A stretch of 64,000 nt of DNA from Lasioglossum baleicum. Taxonomy: Eukaryota > Arthropoda > Insecta > Hymenoptera > Halictidae. Numbering within the stretch: position 1 is the first letter of the stretch; every line of letters starts with the position of its first letter. The notes under the pieces were generated by a model. That model was not told the DNA's origin. It worked only from the letters and a program-made list of their open reading frames with translations, and did no database searches. The DNA lies in contig NC_134943.1 of assembly GCF_051020765.1 (NCBI RefSeq), positions 434,001-498,000 on the forward strand. The letters are read 5' to 3'. Position numbers and translations under genes: made by a program. Below, one piece after another: positions 27,332-39,700 of this stretch.

Positions 27332-30300
27332 CTGCAGACGAGGATATAATTATGCAGAACTTTGTCGAGTTTAGACATTCTTTTATAGAACTTTTACCAA
27401 CATAATCGTCACTCTTTTCCCATTCAAATCAGAACAAACACGATACAATTCGGTTTAGATTTATACTCGTTTAATCCACGATAATGTAGAACGTCGATTA
27501 TCCGAACTAGTCTGTAGATGAGGATAACATTATCCAGAACTTTGTTGTTTTTAGGGATTCTGTTATGGTACTTTTACAAACATAGTCGTCACACTTTTCC
27601 GGTTAAATCGAGTCCAAGCTCGATACAATTCGGTTTAGAATTACTTGATTAGTCCACGATTTTGTAGAACCTCGATTATCCGAACTAGTCTGCAGACGAG
27701 GATATAATTATGCAGAACTTTGTCGAGTTTAGACATTCTTTTATAGAACTTTTACCAACATAATCGTCACTCTTTTCCCATTCAAATCAGAACAAACACG
27801 ATACAATTCGGTTTAGATTTATACTCGTTTAATCCACGATAATGTAGAACGTCGATTATCCGAACTAGTCTGTAGATGAGGATAACATTATCCAGAACTT
27901 TGTTGTTTTTAGGGATTCTGTTATGGTACTTTTGCAAACATAGTCGTCACACTTTTCCGGTTAAATCGAGTCCAAGCTCGATACAATTCGGTTTAGAATT
28001 ACTTGATGTGTCCACGATTTTGTAGAACCTCGATTATCCGAACTAGTCTGTAGATGAGGATATCGTTATGCAGAACTTTGTTGTTGTCAGGGATTCTTTT
28101 ATGGAACTCATTCCAACATAATCGTCATTTTTTTCCGATTGAAATGAGCCCAAACACAATACAATTAGGTTTAGATTTATACTCGTCTAATCCACGATTT
28201 TGTAGAACCTCGATTATCCGAACTAGTCTGTAGACGAGGATATCGTTATGCAGAACATTGTTGTTTTCTGGGATTCTTTTATGGAACTCATTCCAACATA
28301 ATCGTCATTCTTTTCCGATTGAAATGAGCCCAAACACAATACAATTAGGTTTAGATTTATACTCGTCTAATCCACGATTTTGTAGAACCTCGATTATCCG
28401 AACTAGTCTGTAGACGAGGATATCGTTATGCAGAACATTGTTGTTTTCTGGGATTCTTTTATGGGACTTTTGCCAACATAATCGTCATTCTTTTCCGATT
28501 CAAATGATCTCAAACACGATACAATTCGGTTTAGATTTATACTCGTCTAATCCACGATTTTGTAGAACCTCGATTATCCGAACTAGTCTGTAGACGAGGC
28601 TATCGTTATGCAGAACATTGTTGTTTTCTGGGATTCTTTTATGGAACTCATTCCAACATAATCGTCATTCTTTTCCGATTGAAATGAGCCCAAACACAAT
28701 ACAATTAGGTTTAGATTTATACTCGTCTAATCCACGATTTTGTAGAACCTCGATTATCCGAACTAGTCTGTAGACGAGGATATCGTTATGCAGAACTTTG
28801 TTGTTGTCAGGGATTCTTTTATGGAACTCTTACCAACATAATCGTCATTCTTTTCCGATTGAAATGAGCCCAAACACAATACAATTAGGTTTAGATTTAT
28901 ACTCGTCTAATCCACGATTTTGTAGAACCTCGATTATCCGAACTAGTCTGTAGATGAGGATAACATTATCCAGAACTTTGTTGTTTTTAGGGATTCTGTC
29001 ATGGTACTTTTACAAACATAGTCGTCACACTTTTCCGGTTAAATCGAGTCCAAGCACGATACAGTTCAGTTTCGAATTACTCGAGTAGTCCACGATTTTG
29101 TAGAACCTCGATTATCCGAACAAGTCTGTAGACGAGGATATCATTATCCAGAACTTTGTTGTTTTTAGGGATTCTGTTATGGTACTTTTACCAACATAAT
29201 CGTCACTCTTTTCCGATTCAAATGAGAACAAACACGATACAATTCGGTTTAGATTTATACTCGTTTAATCCACGATAATGTAGAACGTCGATTATCCGAT
29301 CTAGTCTGTAGATGAGGATATCATTATCCAGAACTTTGTTATTTTTTAGGGATTCTGTTATGGTACATTTACCAACATAGTCGTCACACTTTTCCGGTTA
29401 AATCGAGTCCAAGCTCGATACAATTCGGTTTGGAATTACTCGATGTGTCCACGATTTTGTAGAACCTCGATTATCCGAACTAGTCTGTAGACGAGGAAAT
29501 CGTTATGCAGAACATTGTTGTTTTCTGGGATTCTTTTATGGGACTTTTGCCAACATAGTCGTCACACTTTTCCGGTTAGATCGAGTCCAAGCTCGATACA
29601 ATTCGGTTTGGAATTACTCGAGTAGTCCACGATTTTGTAGAACCTCGATTATCCGAACTAGTCTGTAGACGAGGATATCGTTATGCAGAACATTGTTGTT
29701 GTCAGGGATTCTTTTATGGAACTCTTACCAACATAATCGTCATTCTTTTCCGATTGAAATGAGCCCAAACACAATACAATTAGGTTTAGATTTATACTCG
29801 TTTAATCCACGATAATGTAGAACGTCGATTATCCGAACTAGTCTGTAGACGAGGATATCGTTATGCAGAACATTGTTGTTTTCTGGGATTCTTTTATGGG
29901 ACTTTTTCCAACATAATCGTCATTCTCTTCCGATTCAAATGAGCTCAAACACGATACAATTCGGTTTAGATTTATACTCGTTTAATCCACGATTTTGTAG
30001 AACCCCGATTATCCGAACTAGTCTGTAGACGAGGATATCGTTATTCAGAAAATTGTTGTTTCCAGGGATTCTGTTATGGTACATTTACCAACATAGTCGT
30101 CACACTTTTCCGGTTAAATCGAGTCCAAGCTCGATACAATTCGGTTTGGAATTACTCGAGTAGTCCACGATTTTGTAGAACCTCGATTATCCGAACTAGT
30201 CTGTAGACGTGGATATCGTTATGCAGAACTTTGTTGTTGTCAGGGATTCTTTTATGGAACTCTTACCAACATAATCGTCATTCTTTTCCGATTGAAATGA

Positions 30301-30520
30301 GCCCAAACACAATACAATTAGGTTTAGATTTATACTCGTCTAATCCACGATTTTGTAGAACCTCGATTATCCGAACCAGTCTGTAGACGAGGATATCGTT
30401 ATGCAGAACTTTGTTGTTGTCAGGGATTCTTTTATGGAACTCTTACCAACATAATCGTCATTCTTTTCCGATTGAAATGAGCCCAAACACAATACAATTA
30501 GGTTTAGATTTATACTCGTC
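27332..30520 (+). repeat. Higher-order block B3, copy 1 (partner 32821-35829)
   Basis: About 18 monomers repeated downstream. The offset is 5489 bp up to about 28770, then 5309 bp from 28951 onward, so the second copy lacks exactly one 180-bp monomer. Shared marks include ACTTTTGCAAAC (27934 and 33423), ATTTTTTTCCG, GAGGCTATCG, TTCTGTCATGG and GAACCAGTCTG. The second copy begins just downstream of the 5S-like insertion, which is absent from this one. Confidence 0.88.
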
Positions 30521-30758
30521 TAATCCACGATTTTGTAGAACCTCGATTATCCGAACTAGTCTGTAGATGAGGATAACATTATCCAGAACTTTGTTGTTTT
30601 TAGGGATTCTGTCATGGTACTTTTACAAACATAGTCGTCACACTTTTCCGGTTAAATCGAGTCCAAGCACGATACAGTTCAGTTTCGAATTACTTGAGAA
30701 GTCCACGATTTTGTAGAACCTCGATTATCCGAACTACTCCGTAGATAAGGATATCATT

Positions 30759-31990
30759 ATCCAGAACTTTGTTGTTTTTAGGGATTCTGTTATGGTACAT
30801 TTACCAACATAGTCGTCACACTGTTCCGGTTAAATCGAGTCCAAGCTCGATACAATTCGGTTTGGAATTACTCGAGTAGTCCACGATTTTGTAGAACCCC
30901 GATTATCCGAACTAGTCTGTAGACGAGGATATCGTTATTCAGAAAATTGTTGTTTTTAGGGATTCTGTTATGGTACATTTACCAACATAGTCGTCACACT
31001 GTTCCGATTAAATCGAGTCCAAGCTCGATACAATTCGGTTTAGAATTACTTGATGTGTCCACGATTTTGTAGAACCTCGATTATCCGAACTAGTCTGTAG
31101 ATGAGGATATCATTATCCAGAACTTTGTTGTTTTTAGGGATTCTGTTATGGTACATTTACCAACATAGTCGTCACACTTTTCCGGTTAAATCGAGTCCAA
31201 GCTCGATACAGTTCAGTTTCGAATTACTCGAGTAGTCCACGATTTTGTAGAACCTCGATTATCCGAACTAGTCTGTAGACGAGGATATCGTTATGCAGAA
31301 CTTTGTTGTTGTCAGGGATTCTTTTATGGAACTCTTACCAACATAATCGTCATTCTTTTCCGATTGAAATGGGCCCAAACACAATACAATTAGGTTTAGA
31401 TTTATACTCGTCTAATCCACGATTTTGTAGAACCTCGATTATCCGAACTAGTCTGTAGATTAGGATATCGTTATGCAGAACTTTGTTGTTGTCAGGGATT
31501 CCTTTATGGAACTCATTCCAACATAATCGTCATTCTTTTCCGATTGAAATGAGCCCAAACACAACACAATTTGGTTTAGATTTATACTCGTCTAATCCAC
31601 GATTTTGTAGAACCTCGATTATCCGAACTAGTCTGTAGACGAGGATATCATTATCCAGAATTTTGTTGTTTTTAGGAATTCTGTTATGGTACTTTTACCA
31701 ACATAGTCGTCTTTCTTTTCCTGGTAAATCGAGTCCAAGCTCGATACAATTCGGTTTGGAATTACTCGAGTAGTCCACGATTTTGTAGAACCTCGATTAT
31801 CCGAACTAGTCTGTAGACGAGGAAATCGTTATGCAGAACATTGTTGTTTTCTGGGATTCGTTTATGGGACTTTTGCCAACATAATCGTCATTCTTTTCCG
31901 ATTCAAATGAGCTCAAACACGATACAATTCGGTTTAGATTTATACTCGATTAGTCCACGATTTTGTAGAACCTCGATTATCCGAACTAGT
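30759..31990 (+). repeat. Higher-order block B2, copy 2
   Basis: Partner of 26100-27331. It runs to within about 420 bp of the 5S-like insertion. Its left junction carries the rare ACTACTCCGTAGATAAGG variant, which also occurs near 16400, suggesting that an older copy of this junction sits at the boundary between domains A and B. Confidence 0.85.
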
Positions 31991-32413
31991 CTGTAGACGA
32001 GGATATCGTTATTCAGAACATTGTTGTTTTCGGGGATTCTTTTATGGGACATTTACCAACATAATCGTCATTCTTTTCCGATTCAAATGAGCTTAAACAC
32101 GATACAATCAGGTTTAGATTTATACTCGTTTAATCCACGATAATGTAGAACGTCGATTATCCGAACTAGTCTGTAGACGAGGATATCATTATCCAGAACT
32201 TTGTTGTTTTTAGGGATTCTGTTATGGTACATTTACCAACATAGTCGTCACACTTTTCCGGTTAAATCGAGTCCAAGCTCGATACAATTCGGTTTGGAAT
32301 TACTCGATGTGTCCACGATTTTGTAGAACCTCGATTATCCGAACTAGTCTGTAGACGAGGAAATCGTTATGCAGAACATTGTTGTTTTCTGGGATTCTTT
32401 TATGGGACTTTTG

Positions 32414-32424
32414 CCAACATAATC
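32414..32424. repeat. Target-site duplication, left copy
   Basis: CCAACATAATC, identical to 32706-32716. The bases outside the pair differ (G before the left copy and A before the right; A after the left and G after the right), so the repeat is exactly 11 bp. In uninterrupted monomers this segment occurs once and runs straight into GTCATTC, as it does after the right copy. The duplication was therefore created by the insertion. Confidence 0.85.
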
Positions 32425-32475
32425 AGCCAACAACCGTAGTCCCGTTGAAAGCACCGGTTCTCGTTAGATCACCGA

Positions 32476-32519
32476 AGTTAAACAACGTGGAACGTGATCG
32501 GCACTAGGATGGGTGACCG
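32476..32519 (+). promoter_or_regulatory. 5S-type internal pol III promoter remnant (box A and box C)
   Basis: Box A-like AGTTAAACAACGTGG lies at 32476-32490 and box C-like ACTAGGATGGGTGACCG ends at 32519, with spacing close to that of a 5S gene internal control region, the TFIIIA site. Box C is well kept; box A keeps AGTTAA but has diverged after it. If active, it would start transcription close to 32425. Activity is inferred from family knowledge only. Confidence 0.55.
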
Positions 32520-32555
32520 TCTGGTCAAAAACCAGATAGTGACCCACCAGGGGTG

Positions 32556-32560
32556 TTTTT
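32556..32560 (+). terminator. Possible premature pol III terminator (T5)
   Basis: A run of five T inside the extra 30 nt of the 5S-like head, before the 3' half of helix I. Pol III usually stops at four or more T on the coding strand, so a transcript from this promoter would be about 135 nt and would lack the closing stem and tail. This may mean that the copy is dead or that the run arose after insertion. Confidence 0.4.
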
Positions 32561-32574
32561 CACTTGTTGTTGGC

Positions 32575-32705
32575 AAAAAAGTGGTTCGGAACCCACCATA
32601 AACAGTAGGTCCCGCTGAAAAGGCGATGGTGAGAGTGGAAAAAGGAAGAGGATTGGTAAATGAATTTGAAACCCTGAGGGGACCAAATATCATGTCCATA
32701 CCATA
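32575..32705 (+). other. Tail of the 5S-like element, unknown origin
   Basis: 131 bp with A6 at its start (32575-32580), then GTGGTTCGGAACCCACC, a near-perfect short hairpin with one bulged C. Next comes CAGTAGGTCCCGCTGAAAAG, which resembles the head segment GTAGTCCCGTTGAAAG (32436-32451), a possible internal duplication of the 5' part of the 5S domain. After that I see a purine-rich stretch and finally GTCCATACCATA. The tail could be the piece recognised by a partner LINE, but I recognise no LINE 3' end. The minus-strand open frame crossing this element has no visible protein features. Confidence 0.5.
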
Positions 32706-32716
32706 CCAACATAATC
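32706..32716. repeat. Target-site duplication, right copy
   Basis: Second copy of CCAACATAATC, followed directly by GTCATTCTTTTCCG of the interrupted monomer. Removing 292 bp (element plus one copy) restores a normal unit. With that correction the distance between the flanking GGGCCC markers at 31371 and 37220 becomes 5557 bp, very close to 31 monomers. Confidence 0.85.
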
Positions 32717-32820
32717 GTCATTCTTTTCCGATGCAAATGAGCTCATACACGATACAATTCGGTTTAGATTTATACTCGTTTAATCCACGATAATGTAGAA
32801 CCTCGATTATCCGAACTAGT

Positions 32821-35800
32821 CTGCAGACGAGGATATAATTATGCAGAACTTTGTCGAGTTTAGACATTCTTTTATAGAACTTTTACCAACATAATCGTCA
32901 CTCTTTTCCCATTCAAATCAGAACAAACACGATACAATTCGGTTTAGATTTATACTCGTTTAATCCACGATAATGTAGAACGTCGATTATCCGAACTAGT
33001 CTGTAGATGAGGATAACATTATCCAGAACTTTGTTGTTTTTAGGGATTCTGTTATGGTACTTTTACAAACATAGTCGTCACACTTTTCCGGTTAAATCGA
33101 GTCCAAGCTCGATACAATTCGGTTTAGAATTACTTGATTAGTCCACGATTTTGTAGAACCTCGATTATCCGAACTAGTCTGCAGACGAGGATATAATTAT
33201 GCAGAACTTTGTCGAGTTTAGACATTCTTTTATAGAACTTTTACCAACATAATCGTCACTCTTTTCCCATTCAAATCAGAACAAACACGATACAATTCGG
33301 TTTAGATTTATACTCGTTTAATCCACGATAATGTAGAACGTCGATTATCCGAACTAGTCTGTAGATGAGGATAACATTATCCAGAACTTTGTTGTTTTTA
33401 GGGATTCTGTTATGGTACTTTTGCAAACATAGTCGTCACACTTTTCCGGTTAAATCGAGTCCAAGCTCGATACAATTCGGTTTAGAATTACTTGATGTGT
33501 CCACGATTTTGTAGAACCTCGATTATCCGAACTAGTCTGTAGATGAGGATATCGTTATGCAGAACTTTGTTGTTGTCAGGGATTCTTTTATGGAACTCAT
33601 TCCAACATAATCGTCATTTTTTTCCGATTGAAATGAGCCCAAACACAATACAATTAGGTTTAGATTTATACTCGTCTAATCCACGATTTTGTAGAACCTC
33701 GATTATCCGAACTAGTCTGTAGACGAGGATATCGTTATGCAGAACATTGTTGTTTTCTGGGATTCTTTTATGGAACTCATTCCAACATAATCGTCATTCT
33801 TTTCCGATTGAAATGAGCCCAAACACAATACAATTAGGTTTAGATTTATACTCGTCTAATCCACGATTTTGTAGAACCTCGATTATCCGAACTAGTCTGT
33901 AGACGAGGATATCGTTATGCAGAACATTGTTGTTTTCTGGGATTCTTTTATGGGACTTTTGCCAACATAATCGTCATTCTTTTCCGATTCAAATGATCTC
34001 AAACACGATACAATTCGGTTTAGATTTATACTCGTCTAATCCACGATTTTGTAGAACCTCGATTATCCGAACTAGTCTGTAGACGAGGCTATCGTTATGC
34101 AGAACATTGTTGTTTTCTGGGATTCTTTTATGGAACTCATTCCAACATAATCGTCATTCTTTTCCGATTGAAATGAGCCCAAACACAATACAATTAGGTT
34201 TAGATTTATACTCGTCTAATCCACGATTTTGTAGAACCTCGATTATCCGAACTAGTCTGTAGATGAGGATAACATTATCCAGAACTTTGTTGTTTTTAGG
34301 GATTCTGTCATGGTACTTTTACAAACATAGTCGTCACACTTTTCCGGTTAAATCGAGTCCAAGCACGATACAGTTCAGTTTCGAATTACTCGAGTAGTCC
34401 ACGATTTTGTAGAACCTCGATTATCCGAACAAGTCTGTAGACGAGGATATCATTATCCAGAACTTTGTTGTTTTTAGGGATTCTGTTATGGTACTTTTAC
34501 CAACATAATCGTCACTCTTTTCCGATTCAAATGAGAACAAACACGATACAATTCGGTTTAGATTTATACTCGTTTAATCCACGATAATGTAGAACGTCGA
34601 TTATCCGATCTAGTCTGTAGATGAGGATATCATTATCCAGAACTTTGTTATTTTTTAGGGATTCTGTTATGGTACATTTACCAACATAGTCGTCACACTT
34701 TTCCGGTTAAATCGAGTCCAAGCTCGATACAATTCGGTTTGGAATTACTCGATGTGTCCACGATTTTGTAGAACCTCGATTATCCGAACTAGTCTGTAGA
34801 CGAGGAAATCGTTATGCAGAACATTGTTGTTTTCTGGGATTCTTTTATGGGACTTTTGCCAACATAGTCGTCACACTTTTCCGGTTAGATCGAGTCCAAG
34901 CTCGATACAATTCGGTTTGGAATTACTCGAGTAGTCCACGATTTTGTAGAACCTCGATTATCCGAACTAGTCTGTAGACGAGGATATCGTTATGCAGAAC
35001 ATTGTTGTTGTCAGGGATTCTTTTATGGAACTCTTACCAACATAATCGTCATTCTTTTCCGATTGAAATGAGCCCAAACACAATACAATTAGGTTTAGAT
35101 TTATACTCGTTTAATCCACGATAATGTAGAACGTCGATTATCCGAACTAGTCTGTAGACGAGGATATCGTTATGCAGAACATTGTTGTTTTCTGGGATTC
35201 TTTTATGGGACTTTTTCCAACATAATCGTCATTCTCTTCCGATTCAAATGAGCTCAAACACGATACAATTCGGTTTAGATTTATACTCGTTTAATCCACG
35301 ATTTTGTAGAACCCCGATTATCCGAACTAGTCTGTAGACGAGGATATCGTTATTCAGAAAATTGTTGTTTCCAGGGATTCTGTTATGGTACATTTACCAA
35401 CATAGTCGTCACACTTTTCCGGTTAAATCGAGTCCAAGCTCGATACAATTCGGTTTGGAATTACTCGAGTAGTCCACGATTTTGTAGAACCTCGATTATC
35501 CGAACTAGTCTGTAGACGTGGATATCGTTATGCAGAACTTTGTTGTTGTCAGGGATTCTTTTATGGAACTCTTACCAACATAATCGTCATTCTTTTCCGA
35601 TTGAAATGAGCCCAAACACAATACAATTAGGTTTAGATTTATACTCGTCTAATCCACGATTTTGTAGAACCTCGATTATCCGAACCAGTCTGTAGACGAG
35701 GATATCGTTATGCAGAACTTTGTTGTTGTCAGGGATTCTTTTATGGAACTCTTACCAACATAATCGTCATTCTTTTCCGATTGAAATGAGCCCAAACACA

Positions 35801-35829
35801 ATACAATTAGGTTTAGATTTATACTCGTT
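32821..35829 (+). repeat. Higher-order block B3, copy 2 (one monomer shorter)
   Basis: Partner of 27332-30520, shorter by one whole monomer near 34260. The clean loss of one unit in register is consistent with unequal exchange or replication slippage between neighbouring monomers. The block diverges from copy 1 at about 35829, where it enters CTCGTTTAATCC. Confidence 0.87.
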
Positions 35830-36710
35830 TAATCCACGATAATGTAGAACGTCGATTATCCGAACTAGTCTGTAGACGAGGATATCGTTATGCAGAACAT
35901 TGTTGTTTTCTGGGATTCTTTTATGGGACTTTTTCCAACATAGTCGTCACACTTTTCCGGTTAAATCGAGTCCAAGCTCGATACAATTCGGTTTGGAATT
36001 ACTCGAGTAGTCCACGATTTTGTAGAACCTCGATTATCCGAACTAGTCTGTAGACGTGGATATCGTTATGCAGAACTTTGTTGTTGTCAGGGATTCTTTT
36101 ATGGAACTCTTACCAACATAATCGTCATTCTTTTCCGATTGAAATGAGCCCAAACACAATACAATTAGGTTTAGATTTATACTCGTCTAATCCACGATTT
36201 TGTAGAACCTCGATTATCCGAACCAGTCTGTAGACGAGGATATCGTTATGCAGAACTTTGTTGTTGTCAGGGATTCTTTTATGGAACTCTTACCAACATA
36301 ATCGTCATTCTTTCCCGATTGAAATGAGCCCAAACACAATACAATTAGGTTTGGATTTATACTCGTCTAAACCACGATTTTATAGAACCTCGATTATCCG
36401 AACTAGTCTGTAGATGAGGATAACATTATCCAGAACTTTGTTGTTTTTAGGGATTCTGTTATGGTACTTTTACAAACATAGTCGTCACACTTTTCCGGTT
36501 AAATCGAGTCGAAGCTCGATACAGTTCAGTTTCGAATTACTCGAGTAGTCCACGATTTTGTAGAACCTCGATTATCCGAACAAGTCTGTAGACGAGGATA
36601 TCATTATCCAGAACTTTGTTGTTTTTAGGGATTCTGTTATGGTACTTTTACCAACATAATCGTCACTATTTTCCGATTCAAATGAGAACAAACACGATAC
36701 AATTCGGTTT

Positions 36711-39700
36711 AGATTTATACTCGTTTAATCCACGATAATGTAGAACGTCGATTATCCGAACTAGTCTGTAGATGAGGATATCATTATCCAGAACTTTGTT
36801 GTTTTTAGGGATTCTGTTATGGTACATTTACCAACATAGTCGTCACACTGTTCCGATTAAATCGAGTCCAAGCTCGATACAATTCGGTTTAGAATTACTT
36901 GATGTGTCCACGATTTTGTAGAACCTCGATTATCCGAACTAGTCTGTAGATGAGGATATCATTATCCAGAACTTTGTTGTTTTTAGGGATTCTGTTATGG
37001 TACATTTACCAACATAGTCGTCACACTTTTCCGGTTAAATCGAGTCCAAGCTCGATACAGTTCAGTTTCGAATTACTCGAGTAGTCCACGATCTTGTAGA
37101 ACCTCGATTATCCGAACTAGTCTGTAGACGAGGATATCGTTATGCAGAACTTTGTTGTTGTCAGGGATTCTTTTATAGAACTCTTACCAACATAATCGTC
37201 ATTCTTTTCCGATTGAAATGGGCCCAAACACAATACAATTAGGTTTAGATTTATACTCGTCTAATCCACGATTTTGTAGAACCTCGATTATCCGAACAAG
37301 TCTGTAGACGAGGATATCATTATCCAGAACTTTGTTGTTTTTAGGGATTCTGTTATGGTACATTTACCAACATAATCGTCACTCTTTTCCGATTCAAATG
37401 AGAACAAACACGATACAATTCGGTTTAGATTTATACTCGTTTAATCCACGATAATGTAGAACGCGATTATCCGATCTAGTCTGTAGATGAGGATATCATT
37501 ATCCAGTACTTTGTCATTTTTAGGGATTCTGTAATGGTACATTTACCAACATAGTCGTCACACTTTTCCGGTTAAATCGAGTCCAAGCTCGATACAATTC
37601 GGTTTGGAGTTACTCGAGTAGTCCACGATTTTGTAGAACCTCGATTATGCGAACTAGTCTGTAGATGAGGATATCGTTATGCAGAACTTTGTTGTTGTCA
37701 GGGATTCTTTTATGGAACTCATTCCAACATAATCGTCATTCTTTTCCGATTGAAATGAGCCCAAACACAATACAATTAGGTTTAGATTTATACTCGTCTA
37801 ATCCACGATTTTGTAGAACCTCGATTATCCGAACTAGTCTGTAGACGAGGATATCGTTATGCAGAACATTGTTGTTTTCTGGGATTCTTTTATGGGACTT
37901 TTGCCAACATAATCGTCATTCTTTTCCGATTCAGATGAGCTCAAACACGATACAATTCGGTTTAGATTTATACTGGTTTAATCTACGATACAGTAAAACA
38001 TCGATTATCCGAACTAGTCTGTAGGTGAGGATATAATTATGCAGAACTTTGTTGAGTTTAGACATTCTTTTATTGAACTTTTACCAACATAATCGTCACT
38101 CCTTTCCGATTGAAATGAGCCCAAACACGATACAATTAGGTTTAGATTTATACTCGTCTAATCCACAATTTTGTAGAACCTCGATTATCCGAACTAGTCT
38201 GTAGATGAGGATATCATTATCCAGAACTTTGTTGTTTTTAGGAATTCTGTTATGGTACTTTTACCAACATAGTCGTCACACTTTTCCGGTTAAATCGAGT
38301 CCAAGCTCGATACAATTCGGTTTGGAATTACTCGAGTAGTCCACGATTTTGTAGAACCTCGATTATCCGAACTAGTCTGTAGACGGGGATATCGTTATGC
38401 AGAAAATTGTTGTTTTCAGGGATTCTTTTATGGGACTTTTACCAACATAATCGTCATTCTTTTCCGATGCAAATGAGCTCAAACACGATATAAGTCGGTT
38501 TAGATTTATACTCGTTTAATCCACGATAATGTAGAACGTCGATTATCCGAACTAGTCTGTAGATGAGGATATCATTATCCAGAACTTTGTTGTTTTTAGG
38601 GATTCTGTTATGGTACATTTACCAACATAGTCGTCACACTGTTCCGGTTAAATCGAGTCCAAGCTCGATACAATTCGGTTTAGAATTACTTGATGTGTCC
38701 ACGATTTTGTAGAACCTCGATTATCCGAACTAGTCTGTAGACGAGGATATCGTTATGCAGAACATTGTTGTTTTCTGGGATTCTTTTATGGGACTTTTGC
38801 CAACATAATCGTCATTCTTTTCCGATTCAAATGATCTCAAACACGATACAATTCGGTTTAGATTTATACTCGATTAGTCTACGATTTTGTAGAACCTCGA
38901 TTATCCGAACTAGTCTGTAGACGAGGATATCGTTATTCAGAACATTGTTGTTTTCAGGGATTCTTTTATGGGACATTTACCAACATAATCGTCATTCTTT
39001 TCCGATGCAAATGAGCTCAAACACGATACAAGTCGGTTTAGATTTATACTCGTTTAATCCACGATAATGTAGAACGTCGATTATCCGAACTAGTCTGTAG
39101 ACGAGGATATCGTTATGCAGAACATTGTTGTTTTCTGGGATTCTTTTATGGGACTTTTGCCAACATAATCGTCATTCTTTTCCGATTCAAATGAGCTCAA
39201 ACACGATACAATTCGGTTTAGATTTATACTGGTTTAATCTACGATACAGTAAAACATCGATTATCCGAACTAGTCTGTAGATGAGGATATCGTTATGCAG
39301 AACTTTGTTGTTGTCAGGGATTCTTTTATGGAACTCATTCCAACATAATCGTCATTCTTTTCCGATTGAAATGAGCCCAAACACAATACAATTAGGTTTA
39401 GATTTATACTCGTCTAATCCACGATTTTGTAGAACCTCGATTATCCGAACTAGTCTGTAGTTGAGGATATCGTTATGCAGAACTTTGTTGTTGTCAGGGA
39501 TTCTTTTATGGAACTCATTCCAACATAATCGTCATTCTTTTCCGATTGAAATGAGCCCAAACACAATACAATTAGGTTTAGATTTATACTCGTCTAATCC
39601 ACGATTTTGTAGAACCTCGATTATCCGAACTAGTCTGTAGACGAGGATATCGTTATGCAGAACATTGTTGTTTTCTGGGATTCTTTTATGGGACTTTTGC

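Larger units (their letters stand above)
1..32424 (+). repeat. Satellite array, left part (about 179-bp monomer, head to tail)
   Basis: Continuous tandem array of one AT-rich satellite. The landmark CTAGTCTGTAG recurs at 87, 267, 445, 623 and 803, giving steps of 180, 178, 178 and 180 bp, and the same rhythm continues to the insertion point. All units read in the same direction; I saw no inverted unit. The core CGATTATCCGAACTAGTCTG is almost invariant, and the segments on either side vary between a few classes. No gene, RNA gene or other mobile element is seen here. A mono-oriented array with a nucleosome-sized monomer and higher-order repeats is typical of centromeric or pericentromeric DNA; that location is inferred, not shown. 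I do not recognise the family by name. Confidence 0.97.
32426..32574 (+). pseudogene. 5S rRNA-like head (degenerate 5S pseudogene domain)
   Basis: Recognisable 5S rRNA from its first to its last helix I base, but not a functional gene. Loop A and helix II are altered (GTAGTCCCGTTGAAAG), the helix II-III side has AACAACGTGG, and about 30 nt are added after GTCTGG. The added stretch includes a small hairpin (TCTGGT with ACCAGA around a five-base loop, 32519-32535). The closing stem remains a perfect 9-bp pair, which suggests the 5S fold was kept for some time after capture. The wording is nearest to arthropod or mollusc 5S by recall. Plant 5S and the plant Cassandra LTR elements share only the general box C wording. 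Confidence 0.7.
32425..32705 (+). mobile_element. 5S rRNA-derived SINE-like insertion
   Basis: A 281-bp non-satellite segment inserted in one monomer and flanked by an 11-bp target-site duplication. The head (32426-32574) resembles animal 5S rRNA: 5' strand GCCAACAAC pairs with GTTGTTGGC at 32566-32574, the two halves of 5S helix I, with GCACCGGTTCTCGT, GATCACCGAAGTTAA and CTAGGATGGGTGACCG in 5S order between them. The head is about 149 nt against about 120 for 5S; the extra 30 nt follow GTCTGG. A 131-bp tail of unknown origin starts with six A and ends in a doubled CCATA. There is no TG...CA end, so it is not an LTR. Known 5S-headed SINEs (the SINE3 class) have this plan; the alternative is a retroposed 5S pseudogene with extra sequence. 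Copy number elsewhere is unknown. Confidence 0.75.

Noticed and set aside
32426..32574. Functional 5S rRNA gene
   Set aside because: Diverged helices, about 30 extra nucleotides and a T5 run before the closing stem make it a pseudogene-like head.
32478..32699. 73-codon minus-strand frame over the 5S-like insertion
   Set aside because: It lies antisense to a recognisable 5S-derived sequence and its tail. No protein motif is visible, so it is a chance frame.
32425..32705. Cassandra-type plant LTR (5S sequence inside an LTR)
   Set aside because: The element lacks TG...CA ends, the target-site duplication is 11 bp rather than about 5 bp, the 5S head starts at the very edge of the element, and its wording is animal-like.
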